Assembly: GCF_003086295.3 (NCBI RefSeq)
Contig: NC_092054.1
Location: 16,379,878 to 16,443,877, forward strand
DNA: 64,000 nucleotides
Direction: 5' to 3'
From: Arachis hypogaea
Taxonomy: Eukaryota > Streptophyta > Magnoliopsida > Fabales > Fabaceae
Shown: positions 45,889 to 59,326 of the stretch, piece after piece
Layout of the letters: each line of letters begins with the position of its first letter
How positions within the stretch are numbered: position 1 is the stretch's first letter
The notes under the pieces: generated by a model
Seen by the model: the letters and a program-made list of their open reading frames with translations, nothing else
Database searches by the model: none
Told to the model about the DNA's origin: nothing
Program-made: the position numbers and the translations under genes

Positions 45889-46730
45889 GTCACGTTAATA
45901 AAATTGGTACATATAAAAATAATATACTATGAAAACATATCGTATGTATCATGATATGAAATATTTCAGTATTTTTAATTATTAATTTGAATTATAAAAT
46001 TAATTTTAATAATTGTTAATTTTAATTATAATATATTTTAATTAAAATCAATAATTAAAAATAAAGAAACACAAAAACCATAGTACATGCATGTGAATGC
46101 TTCTTATTTTACCATGTGACATGTATTGTAATTTGTAAACCTTAATCTACATGTAATAGAGTATATTTATTTCCTATTCATATTTAAAGCTTTATAAAGT
46201 GAATGCAAGTAAGATGCTATTTTTCATGACTTCATTTGTTATCCATTCTTTTTTCATAATTATTAGTGCTATAAAAAAAATATGATAGCATAAAGCAGTT
46301 GAATTATGAGTTTAAAATTTAAATAATTATTATTACGGAAAAATCGAAAAAAAAATATTTGGACTCATATTAATATTCACACAATAATATAATGATTAAG
46401 GGTTAAAATAAGAGAGAACCATAAAATAAGAATAGGAATTTTTTTTATTTACTTCTATGCCAATAATCAATTTAAAAAAAAACCCAACTCACTTAAGTTT
46501 ATTATCTTTTTATTCTCTCACTTTAATTAACCCACCTAAATTTAATTAAATTTAAAAATGTTACTAATCCTTCAAGTAATGAGAACAGTAAATTTTATTA
46601 TTGCATCTGAATATTCACTGTAAGGTGTCACTTCTAGTTCTCTCTCATATACACTTGGCATAATAAAAGAATGGACACTATATTTCTACACATGTAGAAA
46701 GATAATCACTTCTACACCATAGAATTCACC
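45117..46730. mobile_element. Mutator-like element with 9-bp TSD, nested in CACTA
   Basis: Begins GGTGAGTTCTATGGTGTAGA and ends in the reverse complement with one change (CCATAGAATTCACC). Inverted similarity runs about 240 bp on each side, for example GTGTCCACTTTCTTATTATG. It is flanked exactly by TTATGTTAA at 45108-45116 and 46731-46739. The 1614-bp interior is AT-rich, contains an (ATT)n repeat (about 45839-45888) and has no open frame. Confidence 0.9.
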
Positions 46731-46787
46731 TTATGTTAATTCTATTATCTTGTATATCCAAATAAAGAATGTTATATATATGTTTGT

Positions 46788-46904
<117 letters not shown>

Positions 46905-47399
46905 CATTTTTTAGCAAGCATTATTTGTATTAGAAAAGTGTAGTTTTATATTTGATTTACTATTTTTTGTTTTGTTTTGTTTATAGAAAAATCATGTTGA
47001 AGGAAAAAACAAACTTAATTAACATCACAAGATTTGAAGATCAAATGTTAGAGAGTAAAAGTCATGAAATAGTGGACATGATGATAAACCTACTTGCTAT
47101 TTAATTACTTCAACTCTCTTTTGTTATTGAATATTTTGCAAAGATGATATAGTTAGAGGTTGTAATTATGACTTAGACTAGTATTATGATATTTTGAACA
47201 ATAATGATATAATTAGAAGTGGTTATGACTTAGACTAGTATTATGGTATTTTGCAATGATGATGTAATGTGTGTGTGGATCTTACAAAATACTTTATAAA
47301 TCAAATTTAATAGTAAATGTTTAATTAGTTTTCTTTAGTAATTTGATTCAAATAGTTAAGGTTATTTATTAACACTAAATTAAAAAAAATAGTTGGAAG

Positions 47400-47937
47400 A
47401 CTAATTTCAATGCAACATGAAAAAACTATTGTAAATAAAGAAATATATAACTATAAAAAGCTGTTGTTAAAAGTCACAAAAGGCAATGGTGTTAAAACCG
47501 TTCTCAAAGGCAGCTACAAAATGGGAATGGTATTAAAACCATTGAAAAAACAAAAAAAAAAAATGGTTTTTAAACCGTTGTCCAAATTAGTAACAAAGCT
47601 ATAACAGAGAAAAATTGTTGCCTATCCAATTACAGTTCTAAACCGTTACATAATGACAGAGAACGGTTCTAAACCATTGCCTATCTAGTTATAATTCTAA
47701 ACCGTTCTTTAAAAATGTTGTAAAAACCATTGTCTATTAGGGTAACAAGGGCAACGATTTTCTTTGTTGCTGTTATCTTAGGTAAGAAACCGTTGCCTAT
47801 TAGCATTGGTAACAGCTGTATATACAACAGTTTTAAAAACCGTTACCAAAACATTGCTTAAAATTTTAGGAACGATTTTCTAATCTATAACAACGGTTTT
47901 CAATTGTTGCAAAAATCCTTATTTATTTGTTGTAGTA
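47400..47937. repeat. Right subterminal repeats of CACTA
   Basis: About ten diverged copies of a short motif around AAACCGTT / GGTTCTAAACCGTTG, in both orientations, run up to the terminal TTTGTTGTAGTA. These are probable transposase-binding arrays. Confidence 0.75.
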
Positions 47938-48160
47938 TGTAATTTGAAAGATATGACCACAAGTCCTTAAAAGTTATCCTTACTACAGAGGTTGAAAGAG
48001 TTATCAAGTCCAAAAAATTGAATCTCCATTATATTGACTCATTTAAATTTTGAAGAAGATTAGTCTTGTAGCGTATCAAATAGTTGTATCATCATATCTC
48101 TCGAACCTACACGACGTATTTCATGTCTTATGGTTTTCAATTTATTATTTCTCAAACCTC
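47938..48160 (+). mobile_element. Old Ty3/gypsy integrase remnant, right half
   Basis: Decayed sequence whose translation (KVILTTEVERVIKSKKLNLH, YLSNLHDV-like) continues the gypsy integrase C-terminal region begun at 23430-23524. Multiple stops are present. Confidence 0.6.
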
Positions 48161-50137
48161 AAAATCAAAATCAATAGATGAGAATCATTTTGAAATATAC
48201 CAATCCGAGCATGAGTTAAGACAAGACTTAAGTCTTTGGTGCATTGAAGTTAGCAGAGACCAATACGAATTATGGAATAAAACATTAAGGACTAATGAAT
48301 TAATTAATTTTAATTAGAGACTAAAATATTTGGTTCAAAATTTTTTAGGAACTAAAATGAATAAATACTCTAGATTATAAATCATGGTTAACTTGAAACA
48401 TTTACCCATGGAACATGTCAAACGCATCCACCATTATGTGTGATAGGTGTAGTTTGTCAATTTGTTGATTATGGGTGTTTATGTCTCTTCTAGAGCAGGT
48501 GGTTTTACCATGAGAGCATGTAACTTTGTGTCAAGTTTTGCTTTGCTATTATTCAGTTTTGTTGTAACGGTCTAAACTATCTTCATATTTGGATTGTGTT
48601 GAGACTTACTTTCTTTTCTTTTTCCCCTAAAAAATGCTAGACATCTTAAAAGGCGTCGCTAAATGGATCATAAATGAGGCCAGTTGAGATTGGTAGAATT
48701 GAGGTAAGCTTTGGGGTTTGACAAATGAAGTTCCGATTATGGTAGAGGTAGAGCAATGAAATCTCAGTATGAAATTGCCCATTCAAGCCTCTACGATGTC
48801 ATGTCACAACCCATGTGACAATAATGAAAAAGAAAGGATCAAATGGTCCAGGCCTCCTAGGTAGCAACCACAAACCTTTAATGCAACTGTAACATAACAA
48901 ATTAGGGATTGGATTGTAAAAAAAAATAAAAAAAAAGGAACAAAAATAACGATCACTTTCACATGCCACATGTGTGTGTGCAAGTGACTTTCCCTTTTCC
49001 TTTGGAAAACAACATGCCCTCTACTCCGGCAACGCTATTTTGCTCCTTTTAATCCATCCAAACATGTTGCACAATTTATAAGCCACAACTACTCAATTAC
49101 ACGTGTCCATTTCTTCTCTTTTCATTGCAGTAGAGGGGGGAAATACCATTTATCTTGTGGCCATTGTTCTTCCAGCTTCATAATGTGTACTCGTATAATT
49201 TCTGTAAACACAACAATTATTGGACCTGAAATTTAATGAACCAAAACATATGGCAATTCAAAAATAATATTAAATTCAAATAAGAAATTTTTGCCAAAAT
49301 CATGAGTTGAGATTTTTAAATTGTAAATCAAACAAGCCATTATCCAATAAATTATAGTTCAAATGGTATTTTCTTTGTTCGGTAAAAAAAAAATCAAACA
49401 AGCCATTACTAAAATTGTGTAAGACTTTGTAAACAATATATGAAGATCTTCTAAATTCAGATCAAATGTCATCACTAGACAAGAATTGTCAATTGTGATC
49501 TGAATCAGTGCTTATCTTGTTGAACTTGATTTTGATTGTCCTTTTTTTCTTTTTTTGGGTAAGTAAACTTTGAATCAGCCGTTCCCATTAATTAATGTGT
49601 GATATCAATATTCAATAGTGAAGGAGTGAGGGAAGTGCATAACCGCTCTTGGTGGGTGGAGCAATTCGAAGCTTCGGGTCCACCTAATTCCAACCAAATA
49701 AAATCCGGGGCAATTAGGTAAATATATCCAACTTATCAACTTGAGAGAAAACAACAAAAGCAAGTGTTACAAATTAGAGATGTCATAGGAAGACACGAAA
49801 ATTGTTAGACCATAAAAAATAAGAATATATTAAATGTATATTAAAATTAATCATTAAAATAAATTATTAGTATAAAATATATACTAAAATATAAAATATA
49901 TATTAAAAATAAATTAAATAAAATATATATTTATATATAAATATATAATAATTATTTTTTAGTAACTAATTTTAATATATAAATAATATTTTTATAAAAA
50001 ATATTCGTGTACTTGTTTCATTTAAAACTACTCTTCAAAATTCAATCATCCTTTATTATGAATTCTTTATTTTTGTAACTTAAATTTTTATGTATTAAAT
50101 CTTTTAAACTTTTGTTCCATCAACAAGAAATAAAGTT
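48161..50137. other. Intergenic sequence
   Basis: No gene supported. Mixed AT-rich DNA; a TATATA-rich stretch lies at about 49830-49990. Confidence 0.4.
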
Positions 50138-53100
50138 CACTACAGGAAAGTCGTCGATACCGACAAATTTATTGACAGATTTTTTCGTTCGTCGCTAATT
50201 ACAGATAAATTTAGAGGTGAATATAAACTTTTAATTGTAAAATTCTAGAGCTTATTATCGTCAGATTTTTTTCTAATAAATTCAACGGTAATATATTATT
50301 TATTATTAATAATTAAAATAATAGTTACTGACGGATTTAACCAATAATAAATTCGACGATAAACTTAAATTTTAATTTTTTTTGAAAATTCAATATATAT
50401 TTTAAAATATTTAAATTTAATAATTTATAAACTAAAAAAAATTAAAAATTTACAATTATTTTACAATAATTTGTTTATAATTTTTAGTTAAAAGTTCAAA
50501 AAGAAGTTTAAATATCAAATTTTATTATTAAAAAAAGAGAATTCAATTAAGCAGAAAAATCAGATTTAAAATGCACCAAATCCTCAATTATAAAAATTGA
50601 ACAAAATTAAATAATAAATCGAAAGAGCAATACTGATGAGTATTAGAGGTTAGACTATGTTAATACTACTATATTACATAAAGAATTAACCATACTAAAT
50701 TATTTATGATACTAACAATTAACTAATTTATCGTCTTTCCCCATTTTTCTATCTTAATCCCAATTTTTTGACTAATTGCAAGTGTGGTTGAAGAATCAAA
50801 GGATTAGTGTAGTAAACCTGTTATGTTACCATAATCTTACACTTTACATTGTTATTATTACAAAAGTGTATTGAACCTGTTACATTATTATAATCTTTTG
50901 AAAAACTTTTAGTGATATTGCTAACATTATATTATTTGTTCATTTTTCATTTCTATAGTAGTAATTCTGGACCGAAATAAGTAGTGCTAATCATATCTTT
51001 CTAAACCAAGTATTTAGAGTTACATTCTTCGTGTTATTTACTAGATGATGATCTTATTGTTTCTTGGTCCACTAGTTATCACTATGGGTCGTTAAGGAAT
51101 CAGGAAAATACATACATAAAGTACCGAATAACACACAATAAAAAATGATAAAAAAACATGTATTATATGTTTATAAATGGATGAACCTTTGAAATTTGCT
51201 CGTGAAAAGCATTCATATATGCAAGGAAACAAAAATTAAAGCCTTACTATTATGATAAGTGTAGCATTTCACCAAATACTTGGATCGCATGTGAAAAAGA
51301 ATAAGATGCATAAATATTAACAAGGGAACGAAAGAATAAAACAAACCATAGTGTAATCGACAAAGGACCCAAAATCCTAAGGTTCCATCAACACTGTATA
51401 TGCCAATAGTGTGTCTCATCAACCCGGAACAAGGCTTTGCATCAGACCTCATCAGCTCGCCATCGGAATAGCCGACTTATACTAAAATAATATATAAAAT
51501 ATAAATAAACACAGAAAATATAATTATATTCTAATATAAGCCTTAAAATCTCATTCAAATTAAAAATTTTACATCAACCAAAGTGTTATAAAATTTCATC
51601 CAAGTCCGCACAAGTCAAATAACAAAAAATATCCAAACAAGATTAATAAGTAAACAGTAATTAGTATGCAAATAAATAATAACTAGAACAATAAGTAGGC
51701 AGCAAGAACAATAACAGCTAGGCAAATAAATTCAATAACTACATAGCAAAAAATTTAATAACACCTAACAAAAAATTAGCAAAAAAATTATTAGCAAGAA
51801 TTGAACAATTATTAGCAAAAAAAATTAACAAATTAACAAGAACAATGACAACAACAACAATCACTAACAAATCAACAAGAACCATAATAGTGATAACTAC
51901 GAAAACTGAACAATTATTAACAAAAAATTTAAGTAATCAAGAATAATTACAGCAAATAAATTCAATAAATACAAGAATTAAACATCTATGCAACAATAAC
52001 ATAACAATTAACAAGAAGAATCAGCAATAAGAAGAACAACTAACAGATGCTGAAGAAGAACTGTAACATCCTACAACACAGAGTCTTATACTTAAGTAAT
52101 AAAACTGAGGTGGCGAGGTATTACGACCTCTAAAAGTAAAATTATATATATAATATACTTGAAAGGAAGTTTTGTCTAGGAGCCTTTGAAGAAAAGTTTA
52201 AAATAAAAGTCGTAACGCTCACATAAATGGAAAACTTGCATACGAAGAAACGTAAGATATAAATATGAATAATAAAAAGGAAGTGTCAAAAGATACAAAA
52301 TATTCAAGCTTCAGGCTCAACCTGCGAAGCCAAGGTTGGCCGGAGAATATTTACATAAGTATACATAACCCAAAATATCCCAAAACAGATAAAATAACAA
52401 CCTGTTTCTCCACATCGACCTCTAAGAGAGACAAAATAAAGTTAAATATACAGAGGAGAATCTAAATACAGAATAATAAACATATAAGCTCAAAATACAG
52501 AGTCCCAAGATATTACACTTCACTTGCAGAATGAACTCTAGACGCTTACCGAGGTGCCTCTCGACCTGCATCTGAAAAATAACAATATCGTATAGGATAA
52601 GAACTGGGGTTCTCAGTATGTTTAAGGTGTCCACATATATAATAAATAAGGTCCCGGAAAAGCCAGAGACAATCCTAGAATGCCGACACTTAGATTATAA
52701 AACTTAAGGGAATGAACTGAACCATAAATTTGGTAAAACTCTCTAAGGTACCTAAGTCACAATATAACTCTAACCCTGCAATTTACTTTTTGTCTCATTT
52801 AACTCTAACCTTTGCTTTCACTTTCACCTAACATAACATTCTATACATTTTACCGCTTACTAATATATCATTGTTAACCCACCCTTACTACTGATTCAAC
52901 CAGTCATGGCCTATGGCCCAAATAAAACCAGCTTGGCTTCCGGCCCAAATCAACTTAACCCGATCTCTGACCCATTTCAAAAAAAATCATTATTATTATC
53001 AATCCACCACCAAAGTACTCAAAACAGAAAGGCAATCACAGACACAAGCAAATACAAGACAAACATATTTAAAGAACAGTTACAGCAAGTATCACAGTTA

Positions 53101-53297
53101 CCAGTTAAACAGAATTTATCAGGTAGACAAACCAAAATAATTATGCACACCCAAACAAAGCAAACAAATGCAACATAATGCATGTCTGTCCTACTAGCCG
53201 TGAGCTCACGTGTTGGTTAAATCGCTAGAACCTGACACATCTGGTAGCTAACCCAGACATTTGTCTCTAGGTTGTGCATCTCCAGGAGGATCATAAA

Positions 53298-53460
53298 CGA
53301 AGGAGAGTACCTTTCCACATCGAAGGAGCGTGCCTTTCCACTTTCTCCTGGAGGATATACGAAGGAGAGTGCATTTCCATATCGAAGGAGAGTGCCTTTC
53401 CACCTTGCAACCAGAGAAGAATGTGGGGAAAACAATACGAAGGAGAGTGCCTTTCCACCT
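53298..53460. repeat. Five-copy minisatellite within the solo LTR
   Basis: Unit about CGAAGGAGAGTGCCTTTCCAC, at 53298, 53321, 53360, 53383 and 53438, with variable spacers. It is followed by a two-copy block with CACGACAAGAGAGGGAAATC (about 53476-53550). I did not see it in the sister LTR at 38706-41765. Confidence 0.85.
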
Positions 53461-53844
53461 TCCCCACATCCATGTCACGACAAGAGAGGGAAATCCTCTA
53501 TCCTCAACTTGTCACACATTCACATCACGACAAGAGAGGGAAATCCTTCGTCATCAACTTGCCATCCGATAAGATTATCAAGTTAACACGCAAGCAGGTT
53601 CGCACCTATACCTTGCCATCTCGACTATTCCAGCCATACTCAATCTTCGCCAATCTCAACATTCATCCCTCAACTCAGTCACATCACAAGTTAAACCTTT
53701 CTTCACTTCCAAGTAACCTCCCTTTTTATAGCTTAATCTCGCCACTACACTTAAAACTAATCCTTAGGGTTTGAAAGAGTAAAAATAGAGGTTTAGAGGT
53801 TCAAAATTATGTTTTAATACACAAAACTCACTTTGTTGATTTCA

Positions 53845-54005
53845 AGGGTCACGCGTACGCGTGGGCCATACGTATGCGTGGACCATGTGTATGCGTGGGA
53901 GTGCAATTTTCCCATCATGCGTACGCATTACCTCGTCCGCGTACACATGTACGCTGGACAGAATCAGACGTCCGCATATGGAGGGGTTTGCGTACGCATG
54001 CGTTG
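53845..54005. repeat. CpG-rich palindrome cluster in the solo LTR
   Basis: CACGCGTACGCGTGGGCCATA, GCGTACGCATTACC and GCGTACGCATGCGTT units form the counterpart of 40147-40320, with more CpG-to-TpG decay. Confidence 0.8.
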
Positions 54006-56577
54006 CAGATTAGTCAAAAATGGTTAAGTCTGCAGAATTTTAATTTTACATACCAAACTTCCGATGCGCATAACTTTCTCGTTTTAATACATTTTTCATT
54101 CTTTCTTCAAAAGGCATAAATTTAACAGACCCAATTTTCATATGAAATAAGTTTAAAATAATTTGGAGGTCCGAAAGCCTAGCTATGGTTAGCCGAAGTT
54201 CGGCCAAAAATCAGTTTTCATTCAAAATCATAAACCTCCATTCCTACAACTTCCTAACTTATTTCCCAAAGTTCCAAGCTTCACAACATACCAAACAAAC
54301 CAATTCATGTCCCAAAATATACCTAATCAATTCTCATTTATTTCATAACCCATCATTACCCCAAACTTATCAAATTCAACCCCAACAATTCATACTTAAA
54401 ACAAGATCATATTCAATACATCATCTCATCAACCTTCCACCACACTCATATCATTAACCAACACAACATAACTCATAATCAATCTTCAACATTCACATAC
54501 ATATATCAATTCTCAAATTCATTGTACACATATACATATTAGTTTCCTAATCATCTTAACAACCAAACATTCAATCCAAACTTATCCTATGGTCATCTAA
54601 CCTAAGTTTTCACAAGACATTATATATTAAATACGAGAAACCAAAACCATACCTTAGTCGATTTCTCCCTAGCTCGGAACATCACAATTGACCACCGTTC
54701 CACAAAATCCAAGGCTCCAGACCTCTCCAAACAGAAAATTCAGCTACCAAGTCCAAAGCTCAAGCTTCCAACTCCACAAATTTTGCCACCAATACATATA
54801 ATTCAATCTAATATCATATAAACACCACTAAATCAATATAGGATTTGCTATATACACAATTTTACAAGGGTTAAAAATCTCTCACCTTACCAACGAGAAA
54901 TTTGGACAAGGCCCAGTGATTCCTCACCACTTGAGCACACCTAACATTATTAAATCACAAAATCTCAAAGCCCAAGAACCTAATATTTTCGAATTTAAGG
55001 AGAGAAACTGGGAGGAAAGTAGCTAATTCCTTACCAAATTGTTGGATAGATTTCGTAGAGGTTTTTGAGACGAACGCATGGCCGATGATGGCTCGTCAAT
55101 CAGAGTTCCAGATCAAAAGTTATGGGCGATTGAATATCGGGGTGAATAGTGTTTAGAGTTTTGCTTCTTCCTCTCTCACTCACCGTGTCTCTTCTCTCAT
55201 GGTTGAAAAATGAGCTGAATTGCTCATAGAGATGGCTTATATATATTGGGTTTGGGCCCAACTTGGGCCCGGTTCAACCAGTTTAGTCTGTTGGTCCGTT
55301 TTTAGGGCAAAATATTTAAAATTAGTGTAAAAATTTGTATTTTTAATATTTCTTCCTTTCTAAACTATAAAATCTTGCTTCCTAATTTTTTCGAATAATA
55401 ATTAATTTATTGGCTAATTATTTATTAATTTTGTGGATGTTACAAGAACAACTAGCGACGAGATGCTGAAGAACTGAATCGAGTAACATTGTCATGCATT
55501 ATACCTGAACGCCGGAAGGAATGGAGTTGGATGGAGGCTAGCAGGTTTGAAAGCGACAGCTACACGAGGCAGAAAATGATGACAAGGCGATGGCAGAGCT
55601 CGTAGAGTGGCAGACAAAAGAACTCACAGCTTCAAGCTCTGGGAGAGGAAGGGGACGCACCGTCGGAGAAGGCAAAAATGGGTTAGGGTATTTTATTAAA
55701 AAAAAATAAAAGCAAGATGGAATAAGGAGAGGGATGAGGGCAACCTATCTGGACAATGGAGGAGAGACACAACTCCGACGATAAAGAGCGGCAATGCCAG
55801 CTCTTTCAACGGTGACGGAGAGCAACTCTGTTTGAGGCAACGAAACACGATACAGGCGACTTGACACAGACTTTGGAGGAGAATAGAGGTGGGCAGCGAT
55901 GGCGGAGGGGAAAAAGGATAGGTTGCCAGAGGTAGTTGTAGGGGAGAGAGAAAGAGAGAGGAGAATGGGGGATATGAAAGAGTGTTCTTGAAAGAGAGGG
56001 AGAAGGCTGCACTTTTTGAATTTAGATCAGCTTTACCGGCAGATACATCCGACCGTAATGCATTGAGTATGACCAAAACGCAATATTCCATTAATTGAGC
56101 TTTACCAGCGGAGAAATTTCTCAGAAATTCTAACGGTAATGCTCGCGCCAATTTTTCTTTTTTTCCCTCCAAATATTACCAGTGAATTTATCGTCGAAAA
56201 ATCTAATCCGATGGTAACTTTTTTACTCAACGAATTTATTGTCATATTCACTTGTAAATCCGCCAGTAAAGTCACCACTAACATTTAACGATAATTTCGA
56301 TGATAAATCTGATGGTATTCAGCGTTTTTTTATAGTAGTAGTTAAGAAAGGAATGATCAAAATAAGTAATTATTTCTAAAAAAAATATTTATTTTGATTT
56401 ATAATTTATGTAAATTTATTGACTATTGTTTGTACAAATAAATTAATACCCAATCAACTATTATATTTATATATATATTATGTATAAGGTATATATGAAT
56501 AATTATCCATATTGATTTGATAATTTCATAAATTGTTCCCTTGTTTTATTAGTATTATTAATTTAGGGGTTTTTAGG

Positions 56578-56764
56578 TAGGGATGACAAACAAATTTGCA
56601 CCTGTGAATACTTTTGGGGATTATCCGTAACGAGGAGGTTAATAGAGATCTGTAAAATTTTCACAAAAACAAAAATTTGTCCTACAAATAAATGGAAATG
56701 GGTGCGGAAATTGAGCTACTCGTCTCATGGGGACTTACAAAATCTTCATGAAAGAAAATTTACT

Positions 56765-56822
<58 letters not shown>

Positions 56823-57111
56823 TTATGTAAGTAACTCTAATTTATTTTATTTTAATTTATATATTAAAAATTTTATGTGTATGTTATTATGTTAAAATTG
56901 GGTTTAAATTGTGTTTGATTTGATATATTTAGTTGAATTGTATAGGATTTTATTATGGTTGTGTTTATTTTTTAAAAATATCTACCTCTCCCGCGAAGAG
57001 AAATAATAGAGACTCGTAACGAAAATGAAACGAGAGCAAAAGACAATTTATTAAATGAGGACGAGGATGAGAGAAGAGTCCGCGTCTCATAGAGACCCAT
57101 TACTATTCCTA
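56578..57111. mobile_element. Small hAT-type MITE
   Basis: Left end TAGGGATGACAAAC, right end inverted TAGGAATAGTAATGGGTCTC. Flanks TTTTTAGG and TTTCTAAG fit an 8-bp duplication with two mismatches. It contains a (TA)n run (about 56768-56818) and no frame. Confidence 0.6.
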
Positions 57112-57119
57112 TTTCTAAG

Positions 57120-58739
57120 TATTAGAATAAATAAATAAAATTTGTATTTTGTACTTTTCATAATAATTGGTTTTTTTTATGTTTTAAGTTTAAAAATTTT
57201 GTACCATTCTCAATCCCCTATTCTTCTCCCTAGTATTTTTAGGAGTAGTGTTTACTTTTATATTTTTTAATTAAAAGATTATTTTGATGATGAATTCTTA
57301 GAAGTACTTTTGAAAATATTAATATAAAAGAAAATTTAGAATGATTTTGTTTATCTCAATGAAAAATTTAAAATTAAAATTTAAAGAGATCTATTAAGAT
57401 AATTGTTAAAAAAAATAATAAAATTGAAAAAACATACTATTTAAAATAAGATCCTCTGAAATAAAAAATGAGTAAAACAAAAAGTGAATTATCTTTGATA
57501 ATATGTAAATCTTATTAATTTAATTTAAAAATAATTAAAATATCAACTTTTTTTACTTTATTAACCTTTTCAATTTTAAAAAAATTATCTCTTAAAATAT
57601 ATTAAAAAAATATTATATGCATACAAAAAATTAACTAACAAACCAGTCATTCATATAAAATATATATTAAAATTAAAATATAAAATATACAAAAAATAGT
57701 TTCACTACACATTTAAACGATTTTGTCAACTAAATCTAATCAAATTAGTCAAAATTCAGCAAAAAAACGCTCATATGCGTGCATGTGATCACACGCCTCT
57801 TCATGTAAAAAATAACACTAAAATTTTATAATCGTAACATAGATAAAAATTTCTTAATTTTGACATAGAAATTTCTTAACTTTAATATTAAAATTTCTTA
57901 ACCAAAATTCAAATTTCTGAACTTGATGCTGTAATTTTTTTTTCTTTTTTTTTTCGTGCAGAATTTTTGTATTTTTATTTATAAAATTACGTATCTTTTT
58001 TAAAAAATTCTTGTGTTTTTTTTTGTGACTAAAAATTCTTGTGTTTATTGTCAAAAAGGATATAAAAAAAAAAGAAATAAAAAATTGCATAATTCTTTTA
58101 TTTTTTCTTTGTTTGATTTTTTTTTGTTTTTATTTTTTTTAGAGAACGAAACTAAAAGAATTACGAAAACAAGAAGGAGGAGGAGGAATTGTTTAGGAAA
58201 AACATAAAACAAAAAAATAGCACTAAAATTTTTTTGTTGCGACACATAAATTTCTTAATTTCGATATCAAAATTTTTTAATCGGGATGTAAAAATTTATT
58301 AACAACAATTTTTAAAGTTCTAGATCTTTAACTTCTTATTTTTTTATTCTTATTTTTGTTTAGTTTTGTATTTTTTTATTTTTCTATTTTTTGTTCTTAG
58401 TTTTTTTGAGAGAAGGAAATGAATAAAAATAGAACAAAGAAAAAGAAGATGATGTAGATGATGCGAAAAAAAAAAAAAGAAAAAAAATGAAGAAGAAAAA
58501 AAAAGTTGAAAGGCAGTGGCCTAAAATTCAATTATATACATTTTTGTTTCAGTTGAAATAAAAGTGATATACAAATTTAAAATGTATTATTTTAATTTAT
58601 TTAGATTTAATTAAATAAAGAATTTGAATATATAATTTTTTTAAAAAAATAAATTAAATAAAATATATATTATATATATAGTTATTAATTTTTTACGTCA
58701 TATAATATTAAAAAATATATATATATATAAAATAAATAT
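57120..58739. other. AT-rich intergenic sequence
   Basis: Very AT-rich. A block with AAATTTCTTAATTTTGACAT-like repeats appears twice (about 57810-57930 and 58205-58340). No gene. Confidence 0.45.
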
Positions 58740-59326
58740 TTGATACGCTATCGGCTATCTTCCTTCTCCTCCTCCTTCTCCTTTTCTTTACACTAAAGTC
58801 AACTAAAAGCTAAATATAACTTTCCTCTTCACCTCCCTCCACCCTCTCCCCCAACCCAACGCAAGCCTTCTTCTCCCAACTCCTATACCCTTCTTGAAAT
58901 TGCTCTTCCTTTCTATACAAACATGAATATGAATAACCACCCCCCAATTAGTTAGTTACCTCGAACAAAATTCCTCTTATTTCCAAATTTTCCACACCTA
59001 ACTAACACACACTACTACTTATTAAGTTATGCATTCTCTCTCTTCTCTTACACTCTGATTTCAATTTTCAAATATATCAGATCTTTCCAAAAAAAAAAAT
59101 TCCAATAGTAAACCCTCTTCCTCTCTTTCTATTCTTCCATTTCCAAAGTTTCAGAAGATTCTGATTCCAATCCTAATCTTTCTCTCTCTTCAAAAACGTA
59201 GAATCTTTCTATTGTTTAGTTTCTTTTGTTCTATCAAATAGTGCGAAGAACGTGGTGTTTGGCACAAATTAGGTTTTGGCGTTGGTTTGAAATTCTCCAG
59301 GGCTCAGTGAGAGAAGGAAATGTGGG
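58740..59326 (+). promoter_or_regulatory. Promoter and 5' UTR of the PP2C gene
   Basis: From about 58760 the sequence becomes CT-rich (CTTCTCCTCCTCCTTCTCCT, later CTCTCTCTTCTCTTACACTC), typical of plant core promoters and leaders. The transcription start cannot be fixed from sequence. Confidence 0.45.

Larger units (their letters stand above)
52062..55444 (-). mobile_element. Solo LTR of the Tekay-like gypsy family
   Basis: 3383 bp, plus-strand TGTAACATCC to GGATGTTACA, exactly flanked by AGAAC (52057-52061 and 55445-55449). Read on the minus strand it aligns with the LTR at 38706-41765: the start shares TTAATAAATAATTAGCCAAT, and the middle and end share TAATATATAATG and the palindrome cluster. 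No internal domain is present, so it arose by LTR-LTR recombination. Family members such as this are not genes; frames within it are noise. Confidence 0.9.
50138..56340. mobile_element. CACTA-type nonautonomous element interrupted by a solo LTR
   Basis: Left end CACTACAGGAAAGTCGTCG; right end, inverted, TACTACTATAAAAAAACGCTG (first base changed). It is flanked by GTT on both sides (50135-50137 and 56341-56343). Both ends carry short repeats of the ATTTATCGTCGG / GACGGATTT kind (about 50150-50370 and 56000-56320). Excluding the solo LTR it is about 2.8 kb. The frames at 55696-56172 are low-complexity and not a gene. No transposase was found. Confidence 0.75.

Noticed and set aside
47410..47604. 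Lys-rich frame
   Set aside because: Reads the CACTA subterminal AACCGTT repeats.
55696..56172. 158-codon minus-strand frame
   Set aside because: Low-complexity end of the CACTA-type element; no domain.
57854..58245. Lys/Phe-rich frames
   Set aside because: Homopolymer-driven AT-rich DNA.
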